From a virus, in the IMG/VR virus record IMGVR_UViG_3300044623_000302, positions 1-22,112 of that record: DNA of 22,112 bases. One strand, written 5' to 3'. Positions within the stretch are counted from its first letter, which is position 1. Every line of letters starts with the position of its first letter. Both the position numbers and the translations under genes were made by a program. The notes beneath the pieces are model-generated. The model ran no database searches and was not told the origin of the DNA. It saw only the letters and a list, made by a program, of their open reading frames with translations. Of the stretch, positions 8,738-19,054 are shown piece by piece.

Positions 8738-9193
8738 ATGATTCAACAAAATGAAAACCTAAAAGCGACAGGTAAAGTTCGCATCGTTAAAACTAATGCA
8801 CAAGGTGTAACAACACAAGATTTTGAAGTGCCTAACTTAGTTGTAACATCAGGTAAAAACTTCATTGCTTCGTCAATGATTAAAACAACAACTAACAGCC
8901 CAGCTGCAATGACTCACATGGGTATTGGCACTGGTTCTTCTACTCCAGGTGCCAGTGATACTACATTGGGTACTCAAACTGGTCGTGTATCACTATCAGG
9001 TAATACAGTTTCTACAAACACAATCACATATACTGCTTCATTCCCAGCTGGTACTGGTGATGGTGCTATTACTGAGGCAGCTGTTTTTAACGCTTCTTCA
9101 GGTGGTACTATGCTTTGCCGTACTACATTCCCAGTTGTGACAAAGGGATCTGGCGACACAATCGCTGTGACATGGGTAGTGACAGTAAGTTAA
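8738..9193 (+). CDS. Small tail/fibre-type structural protein (151 aa)
   Basis: Probable minor virion or tail-fibre-associated protein. It begins MIQQNENLKATGKVRIVKTN. A typical phage-structural pattern follows: 'VPNLVVTSGKNFIASSMI', 'THMGIGTGSSTPGASDTTLG', and a final 'GDGAITEAAVFNASSGGTML' plus 'CRTTFPVV...GDTIAVTWVVTV' beta pattern. Such all-beta proteins recur near phage tail and baseplate genes. The start is fixed by the AAGGAG site just upstream; extending the frame to 8645 would add 31 residues wholly inside the gp7-like gene with no ribosome site. The gene interrupts the gp7-gp8 order found in T4. Its exact role is unknown to me. Confidence 0.8.
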   Translation: MIQQNENLKATGKVRIVKTNAQGVTTQDFEVPNLVVTSGKNFIASSMIKTTTNSPAAMTHMGIGTGSSTPGASDTTLGTQTGRVSLSGNTVSTNTITYTASFPAGTGDGAITEAAVFNASSGGTMLCRTTFPVVTKGSGDTIAVTWVVTVS

Positions 9194-9201
9194 TTTAAGT
9201 T

Positions 9202-9206
9202 TAAGG
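9202..9206 (+). promoter_or_regulatory. Ribosome binding site of the gp8 gene (TAAGG)
   Basis: TAAGG lies nine bases before the ATG at 9216, in one of the few intergenic gaps (22 bases). It indicates independent initiation of gp8 rather than coupling by overlap. Confidence 0.6.
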
Positions 9207-9215
9207 TTCTGCTAA

Positions 9216-12200
9216 ATGGCGACATCATCTTCTCTAATTAAAACAATCCTGCATAAAACTCTTGCAGAGGGTGTTTACAAGGATGTAACAACCAGAAGTA
9301 GTAATTACTACTACTTCCTCGGTAAAACATTGCAATGGAGCGATGAGGCTGCACCACCATATCCAGTGGATAGTTATGCATACGAACGAGCAGTTCGTGG
9401 TGATATTATCACTATGAAAGCGATTACACCATCTGATGTATCATTTGTTATTCCTCGTGTAAATTGGACTACTAATACAGTTTACGATATGTACGATGAT
9501 GAATATTCTACTGAGATTCTTGGTATTAATATTGTCAATGGTGGAACTGGTTATACTTCACTACCAACTATCACTGTTACAGGTGGTGGTGGAACAGGTG
9601 CTAAGTTTTACCCTATTGTTTATGATGGTTCGATTATTAATATTGAAGTAGTAGGAGTATCTGATACTTCAAGAGGAACTGGATATACTTCTACCCCAAC
9701 TGTGACTGTTACAGGTGGTGGTGGTACAGGTGCAATTCTACAGGCAATTCTTAACATTGCACCTTCTGGTGAACAAAAACTTGAAGAGTGTAATTATTAT
9801 GTTCTTACAGAAGATTATAATGTCTATAAATGTTTAGATAATAACAATAATGCTAGATCAACTGATAAACCATTGGGTACATCTACTTCTCCAATAACCG
9901 CAGCTGATGGTTATGTTTGGAAGTTTATGTATAATGTTCCTATTAATTTAAGAAGTAAGTTTTTGTCAGAAGATCAGATGCCAGTAGTTTCTGCTTTATC
10001 TAATCAGTTTTATTCTAATGGTGCCATGGATAGCATTATTATCAATAACAAAGGAACTGGATATACATCAGCGACCATAAGTGTCGTTGGTGACGGATAC
10101 AGAGAAGAAGATCCAACATTTTTAACTAGCATTTCAGTTGCTTCTGGTGGTAATGGTTATGATAATCCAACAGTAACATTCGGTGATCCTACTCTAAATG
10201 CCACTGCGTTTATTTCATCTGCTGCAGTATTTTTAGGACAAAAACTATACAATAGTGCTTTTGATTTCTATGAGGTAGTAACTCCTGGAACTATGTCATC
10301 ATCTGAACCTACACACAGATTAGGTACAGTTCAGAATAATACAGCTGCTCTAAAATATCTTGGAACTAGAGTTAAAGGAACTGTTAATACATCTAGCACC
10401 GAAGTTAATGCTGGCTCATTTACCACTGGTATAAAATATACAATTGTTTCTCTCGGAACTACTAACTTTGTCACAATTGGTGGAACTGCAAGTGCAGTAG
10501 TGACTGGAGCAATTTCTGGAACTACTTTAACTGTTTCTGCAGTGGCTTCTGGAACATTAGCTGTTGGTACTTATATCACTGGAACTGGTGTTACTGCAGG
10601 AACTAATATTACTGTTCTTGGTACTGGCACTGGCGGAGTTGGAACCTATACAGTTAGTGCGTCACAAACAGTATCCTCAACTACAATAACTGGTCAGCCA
10701 GTGGTGGGTGCAACTTTCACTGCTACTGGTGCTGGATCTGGATCTGGTACAGCTTCTTTTAAATCTATTAGTGGTATAACATTACTTGGTGGTGTTAAAG
10801 AAGTTAATATTATTAATGCTGGATCTGGATATACCTCTGCTCCAGCAATAACATTTTCTGGTGGTGGTGGATCAGGGGCAGTAGCCACTGCAAAAATGAG
10901 TTCTGGTTCAATATTATATTGTACTGTATCAAATGCGGGTGATAATTATACTACTGATCCAACAGTAACCTTTGGTACTGCGTGGAGTGCGTTATCAGCA
11001 GTATTAATTGGCGAACAATATTTTCAGTCTGGTAGGTTATACACTGTATCTACTGCTGGATTTTTTGGCTCAGTAGCACCATCTCATACATCTGGAACAG
11101 CAACAAACTCTCCAGCTTTTGCAGCATCAACTGCGTTGGCTTTAAATAGCACTGTCCATGTTTCTGGTAGATTGTATAAAGTTACAACTGCAGGTACAAC
11201 GCATGCTTCCACAGTTCCGTCACATACTACTGGAACTGTAACTAATGGAACTGCTGATTTATTATATCTTGGTGTCCCAGCTGCATTAACATATGCAGGT
11301 GTCCCAGCGACTGGTGAAGTTTCTCGTAAATTTGGATCTGGCTATTCCGCAGCACCTGCTATTGCTATCACTGATGCTGGTCGAGCAGGAACTGCTGCAG
11401 CAGAATTATCTTTTCTAACAGCAAAATCTGAAGCAAAATTGCTACCAGTAATTGAGGGTGGTCAAATAGTCGCAGTTATTGTTGAGAATTCAGGTATTGG
11501 ATATTCAACTGCAACTATTGCAGTTACTGGTGACGGAACTAATGCTGCACTAAAGGCAGATCTTAACATTGGAACAATCCAATCTCTTCAGGCAAATAAT
11601 GAAATTTTAACTTCACCTGGAACTATCAATGCCATTAAAATTATTTCTGGTGGATATGGTTACGGTGTGGCAGATATTGAAATACAAGGTGACGGAACAG
11701 GTGCTACAGCTACGAGTACACTTGATTCTGCCTCTGGAAAAATTACTAAAATTAATATCACAAATCCAGGACAAAATTATTCCTTTGCCAATGTTGTTGT
11801 AACAGGTAACGGATATGGTGCCAACCTTAGAGCAATTATGCCTCCTTTTGGTGGACATGGTAAAAATGCTCCAAATGAATTATTTGCTGAAACTTTAATG
11901 TTTTACAGCAATGTATCAACTGACTTAAATCAGGGTGTTTCTGTAAACAACGACTATCGTCAGTTAGGTATTATTAAAAATCCAAACCAATATAACTCTG
12001 ACCAAAGATTCCAAGGAACTATCGGTTCAGGATGTTTTATTGTTCAAGCAACAGTTAATACTACTCAGTTTCCAAGAGATACTGATGTGACAGTTACAAG
12101 AACTGTTGGTGGAGATCCCTTTGATAGAAGATATCGTGTAGTGGCTTCTTCTGCAACTAGTGCATTACTGCAGTCATTAGATAACGATATACCATTAGTC

Positions 12201-12365
12201 AATGATACTTTTTCAAATGCTGCTGGATCTACTTTTATCATAACATCAGTGGGTGCTCCAACAATAGATAAATATTCTGGTCAGTTAATGTTTATTGACA
12301 ACAAGGCTGGGTTTACACCTTCAGCGGATGAAACAGTTACTTTAAGAACAGTTATCAGATTCTAA
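9216..12365 (+). CDS. gp8: Baseplate wedge protein gp8 with large repeat insertions
   Basis: Equivalent of T4 gp8, a wedge protein binding gp7/gp10, but 1049 residues instead of 334. The gp8 core is split in three. Residues about 1-95 include APPYPVDSY (from 46) and VIPRVNW (from 78), like T4 'APPYPTDSV' and 'VIPRRDW'. Residues about 190-260 include VYKCLD (near 203) and [12 protein letters not shown] (from 231), like T4 'VYRCLD' and 'DGYVWEYLFEIP'. Residues about 880-1049 end in [13 protein letters not shown], like T4 'SGEMIYMENRPPI', and a final beta strand. The core pieces add up to roughly the length of T4 gp8. The two insertions (about 95-190 and 262-880) carry GxGYTS-type repeats, phage carbohydrate-binding-like repeats and a nested module. 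Insertions may form surface decorations on the wedge; that is inference. Confidence 0.85.
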   Translation: MATSSSLIKTILHKTLAEGVYKDVTTRSSNYYYFLGKTLQWSDEAAPPYPVDSYAYERAVRGDIITMKAITPSDVSFVIPRVNWTTNTVYDMYDDEYSTEILGINIVNGGTGYTSLPTITVTGGGGTGAKFYPIVYDGSIINIEVVGVSDTSRGTGYTSTPTVTVTGGGGTGAILQAILNIAPSGEQKLEECNYYVLTEDYNVYKCLDNNNNARSTDKPLGTSTSPITAADGYVWKFMYNVPINLRSKFLSEDQMPVVSALSNQFYSNGAMDSIIINNKGTGYTSATISVVGDGYREEDPTFLTSISVASGGNGYDNPTVTFGDPTLNATAFISSAAVFLGQKLYNSAFDFYEVVTPGTMSSSEPTHRLGTVQNNTAALKYLGTRVKGTVNTSSTEVNAGSFTTGIKYTIVSLGTTNFVTIGGTASAVVTGAISGTTLTVSAVASGTLAVGTYITGTGVTAGTNITVLGTGTGGVGTYTVSASQTVSSTTITGQPVVGATFTATGAGSGSGTASFKSISGITLLGGVKEVNIINAGSGYTSAPAITFSGGGGSGAVATAKMSSGSILYCTVSNAGDNYTTDPTVTFGTAWSALSAVLIGEQYFQSGRLYTVSTAGFFGSVAPSHTSGTATNSPAFAASTALALNSTVHVSGRLYKVTTAGTTHASTVPSHTTGTVTNGTADLLYLGVPAALTYAGVPATGEVSRKFGSGYSAAPAIAITDAGRAGTAAAELSFLTAKSEAKLLPVIEGGQIVAVIVENSGIGYSTATIAVTGDGTNAALKADLNIGTIQSLQANNEILTSPGTINAIKIISGGYGYGVADIEIQGDGTGATATSTLDSASGKITKINITNPGQNYSFANVVVTGNGYGANLRAIMPPFGGHGKNAPNELFAETLMFYSNVSTDLNQGVSVNNDYRQLGIIKNPNQYNSDQRFQGTIGSGCFIVQATVNTTQFPRDTDVTVTRTVGGDPFDRRYRVVASSATSALLQSLDNDIPLVNDTFSNAAGSTFIITSVGAPTIDKYSGQLMFIDNKAGFTPSADETVTLRTVIRF
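9531..11827 (+). repeat. About ten dispersed GxGYTSxPxITVxGGGGxGA repeats within gp8
   Basis: Copies are seen near 9531, 9666, 10036, 10134, 10803, 10920, 11322, 11480, 11635 and 11755. The consensus is an Asn-x-Gly-x-Gly-Tyr turn, then a Pro and a short beta strand (ITVTG), then a Gly-rich turn ending Gly-Ala. The first two copies are nearly identical in protein ([17 protein letters not shown] against [17 protein letters not shown]). Later ones are degenerate. These are protein-level repeats typical of phage structural proteins. Confidence 0.8.
10389..10766 (+). repeat. Nested beta module inside gp8 (one module interrupted by another)
   Basis: An outer module begins '[20 protein letters not shown]' and ends '[20 protein letters not shown]'. 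Between its two halves (about 10506-10694, residues 431-493) lies a second, self-contained Gly/Thr-rich module starting '[20 protein letters not shown]' and ending '[18 protein letters not shown]'. Both look like portable beta modules common in phage structural proteins. The reading frame is kept throughout. Confidence 0.55.
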
Positions 12366-12373
12366 CATAAATA
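12366..12373 (+). promoter_or_regulatory. Candidate T4-like late promoter (CATAAATA)
   Basis: CATAAATA matches the T4 late promoter element TATAAATA at seven of eight bases. It lies directly after the gp8 stop, in the longest intergenic gap (38 bases), and 30 bases before the next ATG, which fits a short leader. The octamer is likely by chance in AT-rich DNA: GATAAATA occurs at 8563, 12267 and 19119 inside genes. The support is therefore mainly its position. A weak AAAGAGA ribosome site follows at 12388-12394. Confidence 0.4.
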
Positions 12374-12403
12374 GATTAGAAACAACTAAAGAGAAAACTA
12401 CGA

Positions 12404-15400
12404 ATGGCTATTGATTTTAACACCGAACCGTATTACGACGATTTCAACGAATCAAAAAGATTCTTGAAGATTCTTTATCGCCCAGGATATGCTGTCCAAG
12501 CACGAGAGTTAACTCAAATGCAGACCATTCTGCAAAATCAGATTTCTCGTTTTGGTGATCATGTATTTAAAGAAGGCTCCATGGTTATTCCAGGTGCTAT
12601 CGGTATTGACACTAAAATTGCGTATGTTAAATTAGAAGCAACATATAGTGCTGTTCTTGCCGATACTGTTGTGGCTAAATTTAATGGTTTAATCATTGAA
12701 AATGCAGCAGGTGTTCAGGCTCAGGTACTTTATTATACTGTTTCTGGTGGTGCTGATTCTGCAGCATTATTCGTTCGTTATTTAAATTCTGGTGATAATA
12801 ACACCACTAAAACATTCTCAAATTCAGACATTTTAACAAACCTTGCTGGCACAAACTCTGCTGGTACTGAAATTACAGCAGGACAATTTACAGTTCAAGC
12901 TGCAACATCTTCTGCTACTGGAACTGGTTCTTTAGCTACTATTCAACAAGGTGTTTACTACATTAAAGGACATTTTGTTCTAGTCCCAGAGCAAACAATT
13001 ATCCTTGACAAATTTACAAATACTCCATCTTATAGAATTGGTTTAGTTACTTCTGAAGATATCGTTACTGCAGAAGAAGACGGAACTCTTTTTGATAATG
13101 CACAAAACTCATTTAACTATGCTGCTCCAGGTGCTCATCGTTACTACATCGATGCCGTATTAACTAAACTTGCATCAGATAGTACAAGCGATACAGATTT
13201 CATTGAATTACTCCGTGTCAGTGCTGGACAAACTCAAAAGGTAGTTGATAAATCAGAATATTCATATCTTGAAAAAGAATTTGCTCATAGAACATATGAT
13301 GAGTCAGGTAACTACACAGTTAAGAATTTTGAAATCGATGTTCGTGAGTATAGAAATAATAATCGTGGTGCTTGGACGACAGGTCGTGTGTACTTAAATG
13401 GCGATGTGGTAACCAATGGTGGTTACATATATGTCGCAAAGAATAATGGTACTTCTTCTAGTAGCACTCCACCAACTCATACTGCTGGTCTTGTTTATGA
13501 CGGATCTGTTGCAGGTGTTGGTACTTCAGGTATTCAATGGGAATATAACGAAACTCCATACTACAATCGTGGTGTTTATACTCCAGGTACTTCAGAAAAT
13601 CTTGGAACACAACAGGGTAATGAAGCACAATTGGCAATTGGTTTAGAACCAGGAAAAGCGTATGTGCAAGGTTATGAAATTGAAAAACCTGCCACTGAAT
13701 ATGTAACAGTTCAAAAAGCCAGAGATTTTGTCGCAGTTGATAATGCAGTTATTCCTACCACAGTTGGTAACTATCTTTTAGTCACTAATGTTAATGGTGT
13801 TCCAGGAATCAATACATTAAAACAAGTCACTCTGTACAATAGAGTGACATCTTCAGTTGGAGTAATTCCAACTAGTGGAACTGCAGTTGGAACTGCTCGT
13901 GTTCGTTTTATGGAATATCATAATGGAACTATTGGTGCACAAACTGCTGTCTATAAATTAGGTTTGTTTGATGTCCAGATGGCATCTGGCTATGACTTTA
14001 ATAGGGATGTTAAATCAGTTTATCATGTTGGATCTAGTGCAGACGCTAACTTAAACTTTACTGCTGATATTGAAAGTACTGCTAGAACTATCCTTACAGT
14101 TGGTGGTGGTCCTGGAACATTAGTTCGTTTAATCGGTTCTGCTACAGCATCGGCATCGACTACAATTACTGGTGCTGGAACTTCTTTCCAAACAGATCTT
14201 AGAGTTGGTGACTATGTTTTCTTAGGAACTGCTCTACGAAGAGTTACTGCAATTGCCTCCCAGATTTCTTTAACAGTAGATGCTTCAATTTCAGTAACTG
14301 GTGTTACTATCGATAGAGTTGAAACTCAATTATATGAGCCAGAGCACACTTCTTTACTATTCCCATTCCCATATTACGCAATTAAAGACATAAGCGATAC
14401 AGTTTACACTGTATATGAAACATTTACTAGTAGCGTGTCTGCTGGATCTATTTCTATTTCTACCGCTTCAGGAACATTTGCTTCTGCTGCAGATAACGAC
14501 AATTATACTGTTATTGATACCGATGCTACCACAGGTGGCGCAATTATTCCAATTACTGGTACATTTACTTCTGGCACTGCAAATGCAGCAATTCCTGTTG
14601 ATACCGCATATAACACAAAAACAGTTTTTGTTATTGCAGCAGTTAATAAGAGTGGTGCTTCACTAACTCAAAAAACAAAAACATTAGTTGCGAGTGCTAC
14701 TAAAACATTTACCAATGCAGCGACTGCACAAGTTACTGAATTAAAACTCGGTAAGGGTGATGGATATCGTTTGATTTCTGTTAAAATGAAATCTGGTACA
14801 TTTGCATCTCCAGGTGCTACTTACTCTATCGATATTTCAGATCGTTTTATCTGGGATGATGGACAACGATCTACTCACTATGATCAATCAAGATTAATTC
14901 TTAAGAATTCATATGCCCCACCAGAAGCACCTGTTGAAGTGACATTTGATTATTTCACTCACGGTACTGGTGATTATTTTACTAAAGATTCATACCCAGC
15001 ATCTATTCAGTATGGTGCTCTACCTTATTTCCAAGGTACTGCTTTACGAGATGTTATTGACTTTAGACCAAAGATTGACGACGAGGGGACAGGATATACT
15101 GGCACAAATCCTTCTGTGACATTACTACCAAAGCGTGGTATTGATATTACAACTGATTTTGAATACTACCTAGCAAGAAAAACTAAGATTGCTGTAGACT
15201 TTGGTGGAACCTTCTTTGCTATTAATGGTGTGTCATCTTTAAATCCAGGAGAGCCATTAGACCCAACTCTTGGTCTTGTTCTCTATAATCTAACATTAGA
15301 GCCATACACTTTTGGTACATTAAACAATAATGTGCAAGTAAATAGAATTGATAATAAACGATACACTATGCGTGATATCGGTAAACTAGAAAAACGAATT

Positions 15401-18400
15401 GATAACCTAGAATACTACACATCACTATCATTGCTAGAACAACAGACAGAATCTTTAAATGTTATAGACAGTAATGGTTTAGACAGATTTAAAAATGGCT
15501 TTATTGTAGATAATTTTTCTGGACATAATACAGGTGACACAACATCGCCTGATTATTTAAATTCAATTGACATGGAGCGAGCAGAACTGCGTCCATTCTA
15601 CACAATGCAAAATGTAAATTTAATTGAAGCTGTCTCTTCTGATAGTGATCGTGGTGATGCAAATTACAAATTATATGGTGATGTTATTACATTACCTGTT
15701 GTTAATCATCTACCAATTATTACACAAGCGTATGCTTCTCGTTTAGAAAACATTAATCCATTCGCTGTATTTACATTCCTTGGTGATGTTAAAATTAATC
15801 CATCTTCTGACGATTGGTTTGAAACAGATCGTCGTCCAGATTTAGTGATTGATGTTGAAGGAAACTTTAACACAATCAAAAACATTGCTGAGAAAGCTGG
15901 TGTTCTTGGAACTGTATGGAATGCATGGCAAACACAGTGGACTGGTGCACCAGTTAGCACTGGTCGTGTAGTATATACAGCAGGTACTAACTGGGCATCT
16001 GGACACGGACAAGTTAGAATTTCTGTTGCTGAAATAAATGCTCGTTTTGGTGGTGTTGGGCGTCATGATAATGCTCGTCAAGTTACAGTAGAACAAACTG
16101 CTACTCAAGTTGGACAAAACAGAACAGGTATCAAAACTACTCTAGTTGAGAAAATTGACAGACAAGTTGTTGGCGATCGTGTTCTATCAACTGCAGCTAT
16201 TCCTTATATTCGTTCAAGAAACATTCTTGTTCAAATTCAAAAATTAAAACCAAGCACTCGTTTCTATCCATTCTTTGATGGTATTGATATTTCTGCTTAT
16301 TGCACACCAGCTTCTAAGATTGCATATACTCCTACTGGAGCAACTGCTGCAGCAAAATTAATAACACATAATAAATTTGATACTGATACTAATGTTGGTT
16401 CCAATGCTACTGCAGCTGCACGAAGAGTTGATGGCGACTCACAGGTTTGTTTAAATCGTGGTGATATTATTACTGGTGGAACTTCTGCTGCAACTGCTGT
16501 TGTTGTTGGTAAAGAATACAACCCAGACGCTGGCACATATGCATTATTCGTAGTTAATATTCAGGGTACATTCTCTGCTAGCGAAACAATTACTGCATCA
16601 AATCCATTAGGTTATCCTACTGCTGCATCTGGAACAGTTGGAACAATTACAACTAAGGCACTTGGTAGCACTTTAATCTCTAACTTCAATGGCGAGTTAA
16701 ATTTACTATTCAATATTCCAAATAATGAACAATTAAGATTCCGTTGTGGTAGTCGTGAATTAAAACTGGTAGATGTAACCACTGCAACTGGAGCGTTTAC
16801 TTCTCGTGCAAGAGCAAATTATCGTGCAGAGGGTATTCTTGAAACTAAACAAAGAACAGTGCATGCTGTTCGTAATGCAGAACTAGCGCAAGAACCACTT
16901 GAGGATAACCAAGTTATTACTCAAACTTCTGACCGAGTTGTTGCTGATACTGGTTGGTGGGATCCTCTTGCACAAACATTCTTAATCGAACAAAAGGGTG
17001 GTTGCTTCTTATCTAAAGTTGATGTATTCTTTGCATCTAAAGATACTGCAATCCCAGCTACATTAGAAATTCGTGAGGTAGTTAATGGATATCCAGGAAA
17101 ACGAGTTTTACCGTTCTCCCGTGTTACATTAAAACCAGAATCTATAAATCTTTCTGAGACAACAGTATTATTAGATGGTGTAGATATACCTTCTTATAAT
17201 ACACCAACTACATTCACATTCCCTAGCCCAGTTTATGTTCAGGAAAATACTGAGTACGCTATCGTGTTAGCGTCAGATTCAAACAACTATAAAGTTTGGA
17301 TTTCTCAAGTGGGTGATCAAATGCCTGGAACTGCTCGTACTATTTCTGAACAACCATATCTTGGATCATTGTTTAAATCTCAAAATGCTTCTACTTGGAC
17401 AGCAGATCAAACTCAAGATTTGAAGTTTACAATTTATCGTTGTCAGTTCGAAACTGGTGTTAATTCTAATATTGAGTACACAAATGATGCTTTATCAAAA
17501 GTTACATTAGGTGTTAATCCATTCGAAACTCGAGCAGGAGTTGCTAAAGTTCGTGTCTGGCAAGACAATCATGGTATCCCATCTGGTTCTTATGTAACTA
17601 TTAGTGGTGTTTCTGCCGATGTCAATGGTATTGCTTTTGCAGGATTTAATACAACTCATACAATTAGTGATGTTGATTTGGACAGCTATTGTATTACACT
17701 TGCTTCAAATGCAACGGCATCTGGATATGGTGGTGGTTCTGTAGTTAAGGCAACAAGACACATTCAGTATGATGCAGTTCAACCATTAGTTCAACTACAA
17801 TCTTTCTCTGAAACTCCAATTAGTTTTGGAATTCAAGGTGTTACTGGTAAATCCGTTGATTCAACTTCACAAGTAGCTTATGTTCAAGATACTGTTTATA
17901 GTGGTGTGTTAGCAAATGAGACTAACTATTTCGGTATACCGAAGATGATTGCTTCTGAACAAAATGAAGCTGATGCTGTATTTGGATTAAGTGGTGATAA
18001 ATCAGTTAAATTTAACATTGTTATGAGCAGTTCAAATGACGCATTATCACCAATTATTGATACTCATAGAACAAGTTTGATTGCTATTGGAAATAAAGTT
18101 AATAATCCATCAGAGACTAATCTCAATGTGGCTTCTTTAGATTACAATGTATTAATAAGTAACAGTCCTACAATAAGCATTAGTGGTAGTACTATTGTAA
18201 CTGCAGCTAGTGCAGTTGCTTCGCCAGCGACTTTATCTGGTGTTGCTATCTCTGGCACTGCTGGTCAATTTACTTGTACTGCAACTACATTAGTGGTTGG
18301 TAGTAGAATTACCATCACTGGTACACTAGGTGGTACTGGTACTATTACTGGTTATGCAACTGGTACACAATATCAAGTTTCTGCCATTACTGGTAGCGGT

Positions 18401-19054
18401 TCTTCTGTGACTGGGTTTACTTTAAAAACTACTGCTGATGTTGCTATTGTTACTACTTCTGGTACACCTACTGGCTTGACATATACCGCATACATTGCTC
18501 CTGCGCAAGATGCATTTAAAACTGCCACTGTTGGTAAGTATCTTACTATCGCTGGCGCAAGTTCTGGAACAAGCACTAAGTTAATTACAGCGGTTGCTGC
18601 AGATGGTACTTCTATCACATTGGACTCTGCACCAACAGCAGTTACTGGTAATGTAACAATAACTCAAAGAGAAAGATTTGCATCTGAAAATGCTCCTTCA
18701 GAAAGTTCTACATATAGTAAATATGTGACTAAGAGAGTTAATCTAGCAGCGCACTCTAATTATCTAAGAGTTAAATTTGCAGCTAATCTTCCAGCTGATG
18801 CTTCTATTGAAGTTTGGTACAAAACTAATATTGTTGGTTCCAATGTACCATTCGGAAATGCTTCATATTCACAAATGACAATAGATTCTCCTATTATAAC
18901 TTCATCTAATCAAGAAGATCAATTCTATGATGCTTCTTATTCACTGGATGATTTGATTGCGTTTGATGCTGTGCAAATTAAGATTGTTATGAAATCTTCT
19001 AATAGTTCTCAAGTGCCAAGAATTAAAGATCTTCGTGTGCTTGCCTGCGTATAA
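12404..19054 (+). CDS. Giant DUF4815-type virion structural protein (2216 aa)
   Basis: Very large tail/baseplate-associated structural protein of the type found in aquatic T4-like phages, lying in the position of gp9/gp10 after gp8. The N-terminus 'NTEPYYDDFNESKRFLKILY' followed by 'RPGYAVQARELTQMQTILQN' and 'QISRFGDHVFKEGSMV' is the DUF4815 signature. Other landmarks: a beta repeat with 'YLNGDVVTNGGYIYVAKNNG' (about 330-380); a short predicted coiled coil 'DIGKLEKRIDNLEYYTSLSL' (about 990-1012); and 'WWDPLAQTFLIEQKGGCFLS' near 1520, followed by 'KVDVFFASKD', which is strongly conserved in this family. The C-terminus reads 'SKYVTKRVNLAAHSNYLRVK'. Residues about 1943-2028 look like an inserted Gly/Thr-rich beta module. 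The protein probably forms a peripheral baseplate or side-fibre base. Its exact T4 counterpart is unclear to me. Confidence 0.8.
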   Translation: MAIDFNTEPYYDDFNESKRFLKILYRPGYAVQARELTQMQTILQNQISRFGDHVFKEGSMVIPGAIGIDTKIAYVKLEATYSAVLADTVVAKFNGLIIENAAGVQAQVLYYTVSGGADSAALFVRYLNSGDNNTTKTFSNSDILTNLAGTNSAGTEITAGQFTVQAATSSATGTGSLATIQQGVYYIKGHFVLVPEQTIILDKFTNTPSYRIGLVTSEDIVTAEEDGTLFDNAQNSFNYAAPGAHRYYIDAVLTKLASDSTSDTDFIELLRVSAGQTQKVVDKSEYSYLEKEFAHRTYDESGNYTVKNFEIDVREYRNNNRGAWTTGRVYLNGDVVTNGGYIYVAKNNGTSSSSTPPTHTAGLVYDGSVAGVGTSGIQWEYNETPYYNRGVYTPGTSENLGTQQGNEAQLAIGLEPGKAYVQGYEIEKPATEYVTVQKARDFVAVDNAVIPTTVGNYLLVTNVNGVPGINTLKQVTLYNRVTSSVGVIPTSGTAVGTARVRFMEYHNGTIGAQTAVYKLGLFDVQMASGYDFNRDVKSVYHVGSSADANLNFTADIESTARTILTVGGGPGTLVRLIGSATASASTTITGAGTSFQTDLRVGDYVFLGTALRRVTAIASQISLTVDASISVTGVTIDRVETQLYEPEHTSLLFPFPYYAIKDISDTVYTVYETFTSSVSAGSISISTASGTFASAADNDNYTVIDTDATTGGAIIPITGTFTSGTANAAIPVDTAYNTKTVFVIAAVNKSGASLTQKTKTLVASATKTFTNAATAQVTELKLGKGDGYRLISVKMKSGTFASPGATYSIDISDRFIWDDGQRSTHYDQSRLILKNSYAPPEAPVEVTFDYFTHGTGDYFTKDSYPASIQYGALPYFQGTALRDVIDFRPKIDDEGTGYTGTNPSVTLLPKRGIDITTDFEYYLARKTKIAVDFGGTFFAINGVSSLNPGEPLDPTLGLVLYNLTLEPYTFGTLNNNVQVNRIDNKRYTMRDIGKLEKRIDNLEYYTSLSLLEQQTESLNVIDSNGLDRFKNGFIVDNFSGHNTGDTTSPDYLNSIDMERAELRPFYTMQNVNLIEAVSSDSDRGDANYKLYGDVITLPVVNHLPIITQAYASRLENINPFAVFTFLGDVKINPSSDDWFETDRRPDLVIDVEGNFNTIKNIAEKAGVLGTVWNAWQTQWTGAPVSTGRVVYTAGTNWASGHGQVRISVAEINARFGGVGRHDNARQVTVEQTATQVGQNRTGIKTTLVEKIDRQVVGDRVLSTAAIPYIRSRNILVQIQKLKPSTRFYPFFDGIDISAYCTPASKIAYTPTGATAAAKLITHNKFDTDTNVGSNATAAARRVDGDSQVCLNRGDIITGGTSAATAVVVGKEYNPDAGTYALFVVNIQGTFSASETITASNPLGYPTAASGTVGTITTKALGSTLISNFNGELNLLFNIPNNEQLRFRCGSRELKLVDVTTATGAFTSRARANYRAEGILETKQRTVHAVRNAELAQEPLEDNQVITQTSDRVVADTGWWDPLAQTFLIEQKGGCFLSKVDVFFASKDTAIPATLEIREVVNGYPGKRVLPFSRVTLKPESINLSETTVLLDGVDIPSYNTPTTFTFPSPVYVQENTEYAIVLASDSNNYKVWISQVGDQMPGTARTISEQPYLGSLFKSQNASTWTADQTQDLKFTIYRCQFETGVNSNIEYTNDALSKVTLGVNPFETRAGVAKVRVWQDNHGIPSGSYVTISGVSADVNGIAFAGFNTTHTISDVDLDSYCITLASNATASGYGGGSVVKATRHIQYDAVQPLVQLQSFSETPISFGIQGVTGKSVDSTSQVAYVQDTVYSGVLANETNYFGIPKMIASEQNEADAVFGLSGDKSVKFNIVMSSSNDALSPIIDTHRTSLIAIGNKVNNPSETNLNVASLDYNVLISNSPTISISGSTIVTAASAVASPATLSGVAISGTAGQFTCTATTLVVGSRITITGTLGGTGTITGYATGTQYQVSAITGSGSSVTGFTLKTTADVAIVTTSGTPTGLTYTAYIAPAQDAFKTATVGKYLTIAGASSGTSTKLITAVAADGTSITLDSAPTAVTGNVTITQRERFASENAPSESSTYSKYVTKRVNLAAHSNYLRVKFAANLPADASIEVWYKTNIVGSNVPFGNASYSQMTIDSPIITSSNQEDQFYDASYSLDDLIAFDAVQIKIVMKSSNSSQVPRIKDLRVLACV
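18230..18487 (+). repeat. Inserted portable beta module near the C-terminus of the 2216-aa protein
   Basis: Residues about 1943-2028 run from 'ATLSGVAISGTAGQFTCTAT' to 'TTSGTPTGLTYTAY', a Gly/Thr-rich module. It is flanked by sequence that reads as one native domain: 'STIVTAASAV' before and 'VGKYLTIAGASSG...VTITQRE' after. It resembles the kind of module nested in gp8 but is not the same sequence. The boundaries are estimated by eye. Confidence 0.45.
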
